From: Ypsolopha sequella
Taxonomy: Eukaryota > Arthropoda > Insecta > Lepidoptera > Ypsolophidae
Direction: 5' to 3'
DNA length: 64,000 nt
Assembly: GCA_934047225.1 (NCBI GenBank)
Contig: OW203997.1
Span: forward strand, 9,782,417-9,846,416
The position numbers and the translations under genes were made by a program. Shown one piece after another: positions 1-10,830 of this stretch (positions within the stretch are counted from its first letter, which is position 1; the number at the start of each line of letters is the position of its first letter). The notes under the pieces are model-generated. The model was not told the origin of the DNA, did no database searches, and worked only from the letters and a program-made list of their open reading frames with translations.

Positions 1-95
1 CGGATGAAACGTGGGTGTACGAGAGTGGCGAATCCACACTCGGTAACACTTTTGATACCCCCTCGGGGTTTCATGTCGTGATATTATCTTCTATT
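1..95 (+). repeat. SINE 3' part, cut by window edge
   Basis: The segment with CACACTCGGTAACAC and then CCCCTCGGGGTTTCATGTCG matches the 3' half of the SINE seen complete at 22816-23130 (there CCTCTCGGGGATTCAAGTCG). The tRNA-like head, if present, lies left of the window. Confidence 0.6.
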
Positions 96-830
96 GATAA
101 TCTTCGTTTTCTAGATAACTGTCTAATTAGCAGCCAAAGTGTCTTACGGTGGGTTCCAGCGTTCCTGGCAAACTAAGTAGTGGCTTGTTTCGAAATTTAA
201 ATTTAATTAGCGAGAAAATTACCGCAATTAGTACAGTGATTCGCGCAAGGATTAGTTTTCGAAATTCTAAACATTCGCAATGTTGACTTGCTGACTCAGA
301 ATTGTGGTGAGAGTGTACAAATATTGCTTACATTCTTATAGGCTACAGAAAACACCTTCTCTATATCAGGCCTTACAACTGAAATGGCTTTTAGTGATGG
401 CGTCATCACTAGTGGTACATGCGATTTTACTATGGGATTTTCAGCAACAAAATTTTCATTCCCATTTTATTTTTAAGCACCGTATTTATTCATAAGAATT
501 AAAAAAAACTTATTACTTTTGAATTGTTTACATATTTATGTATTATTTTTATAGTTCTTAATTTTTTGTATTAATTATTAATTAAATTTTAAAAAAGTTG
601 TGAAATTGCTTTCTATTTTTCATCCGGTCTGAAATGTCAAATAAAATAAAAATCAATAAATCTGCCAAACTCCCCTGAAGAAATGTCTTCATTGTACCCT
701 GAGTGATGACGTCACATTTGAGTTGTCAGGCCTGTACAGAATGTACACTGACAGTAGGTGTTGCTAAAGATCAAATTGAAGCGTATGTGCCCTTGGTACT
801 TACCGAAAGGAACATGAATAAAAAAGGGTT
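96..830. other. AT-rich stretch without a recognisable gene
   Basis: Open frames here are short, with no domain-like composition and no splice context. I see nothing beyond A/T runs at 500-600. Confidence 0.5.
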
Positions 831-834
831 CGGC

Positions 835-957
835 ACTGATTGCAACTGATTCTGTTCTAATGCCATCTCTTTTGCACACGTGAAAAAGGTCTGACTCTAC
901 TATTTTCAAATAATTTTATGATGCACCCAAGTCTGCCTTTTTAGAACCCCTGAACTC
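835..957 (-). repeat. Dispersed repeat, pair of 43229-43345
   Basis: Read on the minus strand, the segment shares a long colinear run with 43229-43345, including AAAATTATTTGAAA, GCAAAAGAGA and GGCATTAGAACAGAATCA. It is a dispersed repeat of unknown class. No terminal inverted repeat is visible. Confidence 0.6.
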
Positions 958-1138
958 TGATTCAAAAATGCAACACAGCAATTTGCAATTTCACCAGAGC
1001 AACTTATGTAGTTCTTAGAAAAAGACAGTTTTTTTTGGAATGATAATGTACCATGAATTGAATTTCTGTAATTAATTATAAATTATATAAGCCTTGTCGA
1101 ATTGATTCGACAACAAACTAGAGTCATAGATGTCAGTA

Positions 1139-1216
1139 AATGAATATTTTGCGAAGCGAAGCGTGGAGGAGCGTGTTAGATTTATATGTAAAATAAATTT
1201 TAGGAGCCAAGCAAAG
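1139..1216 (+). repeat. Short GAGCG-rich interspersed repeat
   Basis: Contains GAAGCG, GGAGGAGCGTGTTAGATTT and AAAATAAATTTTAGGAGC. It is related to 56170-56285, which reads GGAGGAGTGTGTTAGGTTT and AAAATAAGGAGC. Class unknown. Confidence 0.5.
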
Positions 1217-1309
1217 CAGAGTGGAACAAGCCGACCCTTTGATTCTTAATAAAAAAAATCCGGACTATACGGACTATTGCAACAAACCTTTGGTTTTCGC
1301 GATGATCCG

Positions 1310-1628
1310 TTTTTAGGGTTCCGTACCCAAAGGGTAACCAACGGGACCCTATTACTAAGAATCCGCTGTCCGTCTGTCTGTGCGTCTGTCCTTCTGTCAC
1401 CATGAACTAAATCTAATGTCCATGATGTATCTCATGAACCGTGATAGTTACAGTTGAAATTTTCACAGATGATTATTTCTGTTGCCGCTATAACTACAAA
1501 CAATAAAAAAGAGAATAAAATAAATATTTAAGAGGGCTTCCATACAACAAACGTGATTTTTTTGCCGTTTTTATAGATAATAGTACGGAACCCTTCGTGC
1601 GCGAGTCCGACTCGCACTTGGCCGTTTT
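1310..1628 (-). repeat. CCAAGTGCGAGT / GGGTTCCGTA interspersed repeat
   Basis: The minus strand begins with GGCCAAGTGCGAGTCGGACT and GAAGGGTTCCGTAC. It continues through CTGTTGCCGC and the purine-rich GACAGACGGACAG block, and ends with GGGTACGGAACCCTA. The same layout is seen at 48763-49066 and 53705-54250. It is non-coding and probably a short non-autonomous retroelement, though I cannot name its family. Confidence 0.75.
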
Positions 1629-1858
1629 TTTTCTAAATACCCTACAACATTATATAACCCAACAGTGGGTTATAACCTGGGTCATTTATTATTACCCATC
1701 TCTAAATATAGGTAAGTTAAGTACCAAATCTGAACGTAAGACGTTGCATCACGGTACAGGCAAAAATATTAAAAAATATTATATTAGAAACAATACTCCC
1801 ATACTATCAGATTAGCGCGTCAAAGATGTTTGTCTCGAAAGAATAAGGTTTAGCTTAA

Positions 1859-2210
1859 GAGCGGTTTAGCAGTCGGATTGTTAAAAACCCGCCTTTTTCT
1901 AATTAACCGAAACGCAACACTTATATTCAAAATTTACTCAACAGTTCCTCAACAAAACCTCATTACCTATTGTATGGTGTACGCTACCATAGCAAAGTTT
2001 CTATTGGTTACTGTAAATTAGAATTTCAAAATTTAAAGTTTTAAACTTCTAATTCACAGAAACCAATATAAACTTTGCGATGACAGTTTACACAAAACAT
2101 AGGTAATAAGTTTTTGTTGAATAACTATTGAGTAAATTTTGAATATAAGTGTTCTGTTTCGGTTAATTAAAAAAAGGCGTGTTTTTAACAATCCGGCTGC
2201 TAAACCGCTC
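1859..2210. mobile_element. TTAA-flanked inverted-repeat element (MITE)
   Basis: Arms of about 150 bp face each other. The left one starts GAGCGGTTTAGCAG and the right one ends with its complement CTGCTAAACCGCTC. Both are flanked directly by TTAA (1855-1858 and 2211-2214). A TTAA duplication is typical of piggyBac-type insertion, so a piggyBac-related MITE is inferred. The middle (about 2010-2057) is AT-rich and there is no transposase. Confidence 0.7.
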
Positions 2211-2214
2211 TTAA

Positions 2215-2818
2215 AGGGTACATTGTTTTCATTTTTACGTTTTAGGTGTGCACTGAAATAAAATACAATTTTGGCATACAATGTGTAATTGTTCTCGTAG
2301 TAGCATAAGAGCTGGTAACTATTTCAGAAATAGTCCTTATGAATTAAGAATGCAGTTAGTATTAGAGTATTAGTATTAGTATCTAAACACTTTAATTTGT
2401 ATTTCTGGATTCCAAAAAATCACGGTTAGACTATGTTCTTTAGCGAATATTTGCGTAGTTCTACCTTCTTCAGATATATTTTTGTTTTTATAAAATAAGT
2501 ATATATAGGTATTATACTTCAAAATTATCAGTCGCTTAGCACAAAGTGCATAACTTAGCTTTGTATGTTCTTGTTTGGATTGTTTGGCTGCCAGTCTTAG
2601 GTTTTAGAGTGAGCTGCTCCTTTGGTATCGCTTAGCAGCCAAAGAATCCAATCAATCGAGAGGGCTCTTCCAGATGTTAGTTCATAAAATTTAGACTAAA
2701 TCTAGGATAAAATTAGGCTCGCCTAAAGTTTTCAACAGCTCTTATACTATAGCGATATAAAACTTTAATAGCATCCCAAGTGGCTTCAGTTTGCTACTTT
2801 GTAGGTCACAAATTCTTA
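2215..2818. other. Stretch without a recognisable gene
   Basis: AT-rich sequence. A TTTGGCTGCCAGTCTTAGG / GCAGCCAAAGAATCC pair near 2583-2650 hints at a small decayed inverted repeat. Nothing coding was seen. Confidence 0.4.
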
Positions 2819-2829
2819 GTCGTACCACA

Positions 2830-3060
2830 CCCCCGTCACTTCATAGTCAAGGCTCAAGTTATTTACCTACACTCTCACGCGCGCATCTGGCTTGTCCGCA
2901 CACGCTTGTGTGTGTGCGTGAGCTAGTCTAGGGCTGGCAGCAATCGTGTGAGCGTCGTCGCCCGAGAGGGACACAATATAAGTCAGCAACTTATGTGATT
3001 CTCTTCCTAAATTTTAGCGTAGTCCAATTTCTGGTTCTCCGTGGATTAATCAGTATTAAA
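2830..3060 (+). other. GC-richer patch with promoter-like look
   Basis: This 230-bp patch is clearly richer in G+C than its surroundings and holds CACACGC / GTGTGTGCGTG blocks. AATATAAG at about 2978 is followed by TCAG-like initiator sequence, which could be a core promoter inside a solo LTR or an old regulatory fragment. No second copy was found in the window, so this is only a suggestion. Confidence 0.2.
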
Positions 3061-3061
3061 A

Positions 3062-3064
3062 AAA

Positions 3065-3101
<37 letters not shown>
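3062..3101. repeat. (TA)n microsatellite
   Basis: An almost pure TA run of about 35 bp, directly next to the start of the palindromic MITE at 3102. Confidence 0.9.
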
Positions 3102-3102
<1 letters not shown>

Positions 3103-3363
3103 AGGTTAAATTCAATTAGTTGGCGAAATTTGAAACATATGTAGAACATGTCCGTATGAATAACTTTTTTTAATAGGATAGTGAAAAATTCTTAAAATTC
3201 GTTTTCACCTTTCCGTACTGGACCAGTCAGCTGATCGGAGCAATTTGTATAGGAGGAAGTGAAAAAAAGTTAAGAATTTCGCTTAGCTCCCATGCAAACA
3301 GTTGTCCATATAGACTAGTACTACCTTTGTTTTGAGTTTCGCCAAATAATGTTATTTAACCTT
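3102..3363. mobile_element. Palindromic MITE, family A, copy 1
   Basis: Starts AAGGTTAAA and ends TTTAACCTT. Long inverted arms include AGTTGGCGAAA at one end and TTTCGCCAAATAAT at the other. The central part TGGACCAGTCAGCTGATCGG is shared exactly with copy 2 at 38852-39108. It encodes nothing. Confidence 0.8.
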
Positions 3364-3377
3364 ATATATGTATATAA

Positions 3378-3578
3378 ATCGTTACGACCTGAATGCCCCG
3401 GGGGGTGTCGGATGTGTTCCGAGTGTGAACTTTGAAATGCAAGTCACAGTCCACCCACACTCGGTAAACCCGCGTTTCACCTGCAAATATTACGTCCCAA
3501 CGTGATGGGTGGTGAGCCTTAATCGAACCTTAATCTCAAGATTAAGAGGCCAGCGTTCTACCCCTGAGTTACCGCTGC
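3378..3578 (-). repeat. tRNA-derived SINE, minus-strand copy
   Basis: On the minus strand the head reads GCAGCGGTAACTCAGGGGTA (A-box-like). It is followed by a B-box-like GGTTCGATTA, the body with GTGGACTGTGACTTGCA, and the CCCCGGGGCATTCAGGTCG tail. It aligns throughout with 22816-23130. The B box has drifted, so polymerase III activity is unlikely. Confidence 0.75.
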
Positions 3579-4220
3579 TTTTTCGTTACTTTAAAAGTAA
3601 ATATATAGATATATATATATATAGTATGCCTAAGCTTAGTAAGTACCTATATAGTTTCGTATGCATAAATGATCATCATATAATTAACAACTACTCAAAC
3701 ATAAATTTTGGAAAAAAAATGAAAACTTGTCAAAACATGGAAAGTTATAAATACTGATTTTATTGTTCCAAATGCGTTACTGAACGAAATTGTAAGGTTT
3801 GATCACGCAATTCTAATTTTTGAAAAAAAGTTTTCCAGGCATCCATAAACACTGCAATAACGCACCATACTGATTAAAAATCAGTATCGTGATAAAACTT
3901 TGTAACAAAACACGCGCGCAGCAAACGAGTGGTAATCGAGCTCTGCCTGACTCCAGATTTCCACTAACTTGCGGGGGACCGCGGGGGACGTTAAATTCGC
4001 GCGGGGAGGTGAGTGTCGCTTCTTTACGTAGTAATACTTTATATTCTCTGGTCGTACTAAGTTGCTGCTTTATTGCTAAAATTGCAACTTCTTACAAAAT
4101 AAAGACACCTTACTAAATGTGTTAAATGAAATGTTAATGGAACAGGTAAATTTTTGGACGCGTAACAATTTGGCAAGGTGATTTGTGTAATTTGTAAAAC
4201 GTGACGAATTTTTGTTCTTA
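3579..4220. other. Stretch without a recognisable gene
   Basis: Contains a short TA run (3601-3624) and a GC-rich knot with the direct repeat GCGGGGGAC (3973-3999). No supported coding sequence. Confidence 0.4.
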
Positions 4221-4708
4221 AGAGGATGGCATACCCTAGCAACTTTTTTTATTACCCGTCCAGCACAATAAGTCCAATGGCAAAGACCTTATTTGCTTTT
4301 CATAGAGGCGATTATATGTTGGCTCTTTGGCCTCTTTTTCTTAGACGCGTAATACCAGTGATCACGCAGCAAAACAACAAATTGGTGTGTTTTTAGCTAA
4401 TACTGAAATATTTTGTAAGGAAAAAATATTGGATTTAGGTAACATCCCTTCATATTTCTATTGCTTATTTTATAAAAAAAAAAAAACACAAGTTGATCTC
4501 TTAACCACGTTTTTGAAAAAAAAGAGGGTGGAAAGCTTTTTTTTTTGACAAAAGTATAAATCTTAAAACATTGTTTATATGTGGAATCCCTGGATAGAAG
4601 ATCGATAAATCAAATATATTTTCTTCAATATGAGGAGAGACCTAGTTTCTTCCAATGAACCCTTGAAAACCTGGTGTTGTTGATTTTCTAGCGTCAGGTG
4701 TCCCGTTA
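4221..4708 (+). repeat. 490-bp repeat, forward member of an inverted pair
   Basis: Starts AGAGGATGGCATACCCTAGC and ends CGTCAGGTGTCCCGTTAA. The same sequence occurs in reverse at 9008-9496, apart from small indels. The outer end follows TTAA. It may be one arm of a 5.3-kb foldback element or an independent non-autonomous transposon. Confidence 0.7.
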
Positions 4709-6155
4709 AAAAGCTTTTTATTTAGCTTAGAATATGTTCTAATTAATTAAGTCAAAGTAGTAAAATATCTTTCATGGTTCTTGTTAGATTGGTTAATGAT
4801 AAAACGTTTTGTTTTCATGATTTTACTTGATTCGTATTAAAGATTTTGATTCTGTTACTATTTACTTCTTAGGTATTTTATTAATTTGCTTACTAACTCA
4901 ATTTAATACCATAATATGAGATTTTTTCTAATACATAAAATTATACTTGTTTTAGTTAACAATCCTTGATTATTATTCTTGTTTAAGAAATGCTCGCCTA
5001 TTTACCTTTTTATTGTTATTATTAGGTCTAATTAAAATAATAGATTTTGATTCTAGTGCAAGATGGGACGAGAAATATTGACACTCACTGGTGTATCAGA
5101 CGACGTTTTTTAATAAATCTGCGAAAAATGACACGAAACAATGACAAAATGACAAGCCGACATTACATACACAAGAAACCTTTTTGTGCCAAGTCTGAAC
5201 TGTTGTCTGACATCGTTGCCAATGTTACAAAAAAACAAAACAAACGTATCTTTTTTAATAATAAGTGCTAACATAGATTCAATAGAATATAAATTATGAC
5301 CTCTAAAATCGCAATCAATTTATAAAACATCTTTTTCAATTTAACTTATTTGATAATATAAAAGTTTTAAAAATACTTATCCTAAATAAGAATAAACAGT
5401 TTTTAAGTTTATCCGGTTTCTTCCAGAATACCAACACAACGAAATGTAAAACTAGTTCACATATTGCTTACTTAAGCAATGTCAATTATATGCCCTAGAT
5501 GGTGCTAGTGGTTGAAAAATAAAACACTACTTTAAAATGTCTAACTTTGGGCACGCTATACACACAGGCACAGAATCTAAATATTTTGAGCAGGTGTATT
5601 AAAAATTGTGTATTAATACCTCTATCCAAAAGACAAGCCTCAGACTCGACAAACACGAATGGCATTTGTCACGTTTGCTATAATATTATTACTCAACAAT
5701 TTCATATAATATTATGATTCAACTTATTCAATAATAAGTTCCTTCTCAAGTTTATTATACGTCTGTCCCACGTCACGTCCTTGACGTTAGTCCTATTTGG
5801 ATAGACAGATTCATTCTAATTTATCAGTCAAAAATGTACTCTATCGGCATAAGATGAGATTCATTGTGCTTTGATTGATTAAATTACTAATATCGAATTG
5901 ACCTCTACAAATCTGAAACGAAAATGTAGCAGATGTCAAACGTTTTCGTAATAATAAGGTTTTATTCAAAGTTAAAGCAATTTGTTGAAATTTCAGAGGT
6001 GCCTAAAAGGAGAAGTTTTTGTTCCTAATTCATTCCAGATAGGAATAAAATGAAAATTTGATATTTCATTAAATGAGTATCTTCTATTTTATTCCTTTGA
6101 ATTTAATTTTTATTATGTAATTTGTAATGAAAAAATGATAAATAATAAAATTAAG
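4709..6155. other. AT-rich stretch without a recognisable gene
   Basis: The longest frame (about 74 codons at 5047) has no recognisable features. No hairpin or second repeat copy was spotted. Confidence 0.4.
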
Positions 6156-6387
6156 TTAACATTATATCATTGCAGTATAGAAACGCAAAAAGAAAAGTAA
6201 ATCTGGATGTGAGGAGCTCTGAAACGGGAATCGAACCCGGGACCTCTCGGTTGCCGGGCGATAGCTCAGTGGTTAGAGCAATCGCCCGGTAAGCGAGAGG
6301 TCCTGGGTTCGAATCTCGGTTCAGAGCTCCTCACATCCAGATTTACTTTTCTTTTTGCGTTTCTATACTGCAATGATATAATGTTAA
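6156..6387. repeat. 232-bp palindrome around a tRNA-like core
   Basis: Two 107-nt arms (6156-6262 and 6281-6387) face each other across an 18-nt spacer. The outer 65-70 bp of the arms pair without a mismatch. The inner tRNA-like part carries several mismatches. The spacer together with the inner right arm forms the tRNA-like sequence listed separately. Confidence 0.9.
6252..6331 (+). other. tRNA-Thr-like pseudogene or tRNA-derived core
   Basis: TAGCTCAGTGGTTAGAGC (D arm, A box) is followed by an anticodon arm TCGC-CCGGTAA-GCGA with GGT at the anticodon place, then GGTTCGAATCT (T arm, near-consensus B box). The 3' TTCAGAGC is not matched by the 5' end GCCGGGCG, so no proper acceptor stem forms. 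Position 33 is C instead of U. This points to a tRNA-derived element rather than a working tRNA gene. Confidence 0.55.
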
Positions 6388-6995
6388 TTTATATCTCCTT
6401 GCGATGGATAAATCATAGAAATTTATTTCTGTCATAGTTTCAATTAAATTAAGCTTATCGCTTCACTTGAAACCATGCTTATGTGGAGAGGTATTTAAAG
6501 GTATTGTTATTGCATTTCTGTTTTTGAAATTTAGTAAGTTTGAAGTTAAAGTTCTTGTTCTCTTTGTAGTTTTACTGTCATTTTTATTCCGCAATGGCTT
6601 GTATGCAAATTATGCTTCAATATAACCGTATATCAGGACAAAAAAAAAAAATAGGTTCTGGTCATATTTTTCACGAGTACCTGCAAAATAATTTTTGACG
6701 GCAGGTAGACTTATTTCATACTTTTTATAAGAGTTAAGACTAAATTAACAAAAGTTCAATTCTATGCTTTGATAAAAATTACGTTTTTTGGGAAAACGAC
6801 GGTTTTAAAAGCTATCAATGTAATCCTGTAACAGTTATTTAGTATGTTTTCTTTTATATTAAAATAAGTTTAATAATCAAAAAAATACAAAAAACACCTG
6901 GAATCGGATGAAAATTTGCATTATTAACACCAATACCGCTCGGATTTGGAAACATGCCGCAAGATTTTTTTAATTTGAGTAAATCTATGAGTTAG
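6388..6995. other. Stretch without a recognisable gene
   Basis: AT-rich sequence. No supported ORF or repeat was noticed. Confidence 0.4.
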
Positions 6996-6999
6996 TTAA

Positions 7000-7371
7000 G
7001 AGGCCGGCGGAGCAATCCTAGTTCATATAAACCAAAACTATTTGTAAATCATAGATATTCTTAAGGTAGTGTGTATTTATTTCGATTGCATTAAAGAATA
7101 TCTAGTTGCCCAAATATATGTTACATAAGAACACTGATTTAAACAAGAAATATGAGAAAAATAAGCTTTCTATGGAAATTTTAAATTGCTTTAATGTCGT
7201 CTATAAAGTCAGTCAGTCAGTATGAGTCAGTGTCCTTGCAAAATATATATTTGGGAACCTAGATATTCTGTAATCCAATTGGAATAAACACAAAATATCC
7301 TAAGAATATCTATGATTTACAAATGGTTTTGATATTTCGTTTGTATGAACTAGGCATGCCTCGCCGGCCTC
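7000..7371. mobile_element. TTAA-flanked inverted-repeat element (MITE)
   Basis: Begins GAGGCCGGCG and ends CGCCGGCCTC, with TTAA directly outside at 6996-6999 and 7372-7375. Subterminal arms include AAATCATAGATATTCTTA and its complement. There is a GTCAGTCAGTC run in the centre and no transposase frame. The TTAA duplication suggests piggyBac-type mobilisation (inference). Confidence 0.75.
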
Positions 7372-7375
7372 TTAA

Positions 7376-8065
7376 GTAACTACATTTTCTATACGAAAAG
7401 CCCAATAAAATAAAATAGATATAATTAAGGACTTGTTTAACTTTCAAACTGGAGCAAAATAGTAAATTTAGCGCTACTACGTCACTCTTTGATACATTGC
7501 ACTAACTTTGATTGCATAATAATTTGTGTACACACCCATATGGGACTAAGCTTTTAGATTGGGATTTATGCAGACGATTTGCAGGCGATATGCGAAAAAA
7601 TACGGGTCTTTCTTTTCTGTTTATTTCATGAAATAAACGGCAAATTATAATCAGTTTCTTGTATATGCATTTTGACTATATAATCTAGAGTTTTGAAATT
7701 GGAAAACATGTTTGGATACATTTTCCTCGATAGAAATAATTGTTGAAATGAGGTCTTCAAATACACTTTTTCTCCTCGTTTGACGAATAGGAACCATATA
7801 CAGAACTCAAACATATTTTATTAGGTGTGTTTTAAAGATATCTAGAGATTTCATATTTGAAATTTTGCTAGCTATTTTAGTTTTTTTAATAAAAATATAA
7901 AACCAAATTTTTTCCCTTTTGCCCTGAATGCGCCCCTCTCGCACTGCGCGATTTTTCGCTTTGAGCGACAGTGACAAAAATAAAATTCGCATAGCCTCTT
8001 CACGTAGAGAAGGTAATATACCTTATATTGGAAAATGTTATTAGACTTATGTTTAGAATCATATT
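7376..8065. other. Stretch without a recognisable gene
   Basis: Minus-strand frames at 7626-7992 are lysine- and isoleucine-rich translations of AT-rich DNA without domain features. Confidence 0.4.
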
Positions 8066-8132
8066 AAACAAAAATATAGTCATTCTTTCCCCGTTTGCTA
8101 AAAACGGGGAAAGAATGACTATATTTTTGTTT
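8066..8132. repeat. Perfect 30-bp hairpin with 7-nt loop
   Basis: 8066-8095 and 8103-8132 are exact reverse complements (arm core TATAGTCATTCTTTCCCCG), with loop TGCTAAA. There is no poly-T tail or element end around it. Confidence 0.95.
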
Positions 8133-8314
8133 ACACTCTGGCACTCTGTACAAAAACATATTTTTAAATCATATTTTACAAAAGCTAAACATTTGCATCT
8201 GTCACTAGACGTGGGTCAACAAATTCTTTAAAATCTAATTTTGTTTAGAGTATTTATTTAGTCTGAGACCCACATTTCTCAAAGTTCTTTCTAGATTAGT
8301 TTTAAGCCGAGTAA

Positions 8315-8441
8315 GGGCCTGTTTCACCACTTCCAGATAAGTGCCTGATAGTTATATGTGACATATAACGCATACAAAATGTGTTCCATTTTTAAACTTA
8401 TCTTCTGGATATCACTTATCTGGAAGTGGTGAAACAGGCCC
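8315..8441. mobile_element. Harbinger-like mini-MITE
   Basis: Terminal inverted repeats of about 29 bp starting GGGCCTGTTTCACCACTTCC and ending with the complement, flanked by TAA on both sides (8312-8314 and 8442-8444). A 3-bp TWA duplication and GGGCC ends are typical of PIF/Harbinger elements. At 127 bp it is non-coding. Confidence 0.8.
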
Positions 8442-8444
8442 TAA

Positions 8445-9007
8445 AGTACATACTATGTATTTGACACATGGGAGCGTTAGAAGGTACTATGAATACCGAT
8501 CTAAGTGGTTACACACGTGAGCTAAGATTTCGCAATTTCCCATGACTAAATAAGTTTCAAGCCCCAACGACATATCGATTAATTAAAATGTAGAGTATTC
8601 AAAATTATGTTTTAAGATATATACTGTAGCGCTGTTTATTATAAATTTGAATTTCATATCTACGCATACATTTTACTTCTTTACTTGAACAATTACAAGT
8701 TAGTATGTTTTATTGCAATAAAATGCTTTGACGATTGTAATAAAAGCGGAGAGCATCTGTCATACTATCTCCGATGTGTCTACATGCAATAAATTCTTCA
8801 AGATTCAATATTTTCATGAAATATTTCCAGCAAGGCCATAGGAAATATGTGTTAGCTTTTGTAAAGATATTTTAATAGTGGCGTCTGTAGGACGTTCCAT
8901 AGAAGCATATTTAAGCTTGAAAAGCTCTAAGCTGAGACACGCCATCTTTATTTTTAATGAAACCGCTAACTGAACTATCAACAATGCGCTCTTGGTCACT
9001 AGGTCTA
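8445..9007. other. Stretch without a recognisable gene
   Basis: AT-rich sequence. The overlapping short frames near 8814-9226 run into the reverse member of the 490-bp pair and look like chance translations. Confidence 0.4.
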
Positions 9008-9496
9008 TTAACGGGACACCTGACGCTAGATAGAACATCAACAACACCAGGTTTTCAAGGGTTATATATTGAAGAAAATATATTTGATTTATCAATCTTT
9101 TATCTAGGGATTCCACCTACAAACAATGTTTTAAAATTTATACTTTTGTCAAAAAAAAAAAAAAGTTTTCCACCCTCTTTTTTTTGGTTTTCAAACGTTC
9201 GTTTCAAAAACGCGGTTAAGAGATGAACTTGATTTTTTTTTATATAAAATAGGCAATAGAAAAATGAAGGGATGTTACCTTAATCCAATATTTTTTCCCT
9301 ACAAAATATTTCAGGATTAGCTAAAAACACACCAATTTATTGTTTCGCTGCGTGATCACTAGTATTACGCGTCCAAGAAATAGAGGCCAAAGAGCCAACA
9401 TATAATCGCCTCTATGAAAAGCAAATAAGGTCTTTGCCATTACGCTTATTGTCCTGGTCGGGTAATAAAAAAAGTTGCTAGGGTATGCCATCCTCT
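9008..9496 (-). repeat. 490-bp repeat, reverse member of the pair
   Basis: Reverse-complement copy of 4221-4708, from TTAACGGGACACCTGACGCT to GGTATGCCATCCTCT. The outer flank reads TAAAT rather than TTAA. Shared blocks cover the whole length. There is no coding capacity. Confidence 0.7.
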
Positions 9497-10440
9497 AAAT
9501 AGCAAAACAATTACAGTAAGTTGATTGCTTAGCTACAGGCTATTTAGTTATTTCAATATTCATAAAAGAACCTGATTACAAACAGCAGTTGGGTGGAGTT
9601 TCACCAAATTTCTATATCGTGACCATATTGTTGGTATAAGTGCATATTGCATACACAACTAGTCACATTTGCGTTTCGCAACAGAGGTAGTACAGATATA
9701 CGGCTTATCGTGAATCTAGATCTAGAACATAGAATGAGATAGAAATGGCACCACTATAGTTTGAATTTTTTTGACGGTACACGTAGCAGCTTCCTTGACG
9801 TCATCAAGAGTTGAATTCACACGATAGCGTCATTTGAAATAATTATAATAAAAGCAACATATTAAAAATAATGAAAAGACTGTTATAAAGGGAACTTCAT
9901 AATAAGTTTATGCGTTCTTTCATGTAATCTGTTTGAAAATATGCTTCTGTTAGTTTAATAGATACTAAAGTTAATGTTTTATGTTCAATGATCACTATGT
10001 CACTTCTATAAGTTCTGGGGTTCGGACACTTGAGTTTTTGCGAGCAAAAGGTCATATAAACGAGTCGCGTTTTGTAATACGAAAGTTACATCTAGTTTAG
10101 TGGTATTGTGGTGCTGCATGTGCATATTGTGCATGGCATTTTGTTGGCATGTCACAGGTGCCAGATGGAATATAGGACAGATGCCAATTTATTGGTTAAG
10201 ACAATGTTCCTTGCTACTTGTCTTACATAAGCGATTTACCAGTTTAAAATAAGCCCTATAGATAAAATTCGGTAAACAATAAAACCTAATTTTTATCATA
10301 AATTATACTGACCACTTTCACGAAAAAATTGTTCTTTGAAACAAAAAAAAAAAGTTTTTCTGTATACCATACAATAAAGTTTTAATATGTAGGTACCTAC
10401 TTGTCATCTCTACTGAAAATCATTAGTAGTTTTTTGATTA
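9497..10440. other. Stretch without a recognisable gene
   Basis: AT-rich sequence with a few restriction-like short palindromes (GATCTAGATC near 9717). Nothing coding or repeated was identified. Confidence 0.4.
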
Positions 10441-10444
10441 TTTC

Positions 10445-10830
10445 GCTTTGATTAAATTATGTCAAAGTGTGTTAATTCGAAAACCATTTCGAGATTTCGG
10501 TTTAATAAGCCGTATTTTAGAACTTGTGGTCTAAGAAACCTCATGATTATGAATATTATTACGAAAAAGCTGCAACTTACTTTTGCCTTCGTGTGACGTC
10601 ACTTGAGAAATGGCTGCTTAGAAATGTGTCCTTTGCTATCAATATAAATTTATACCGAATAATTTGCTTCCGACTGTTTTGACAGATGGATGACAGATGA
10701 GTAGACAGACAGAGATAGACCACAGAAGTTGCTCGTTTGAAACCGCAAGTGGGTATACACCCGTATTGTGTGGTGGTGCGGAATCTTTTGTGTGCAAGTC
10801 CGACTCGCACTTGGCCGGTTTTTTAATAAA
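10445..10830 (+). repeat. Family F repeat with a CCAAGTGCGAGT-type end
   Basis: Shares CGAAAACCATTTCGAGATTT, GTGACGTCACTTGAGAAATG and TTTGCTTCCGACTG with 13385-13740, 28140-28511 and 50042-50395. Its right end switches to GTCCGACTCGCACTTGGCCG, the reverse of the other common repeat. It is therefore composite, either by nested insertion or because both families share an end. Confidence 0.65.

Noticed and set aside
6252..6331. Functional tRNA-Thr(GGT) gene
   Set aside because: No matching acceptor stem, C at position 33, and it is embedded in a palindrome; better seen as tRNA-derived.
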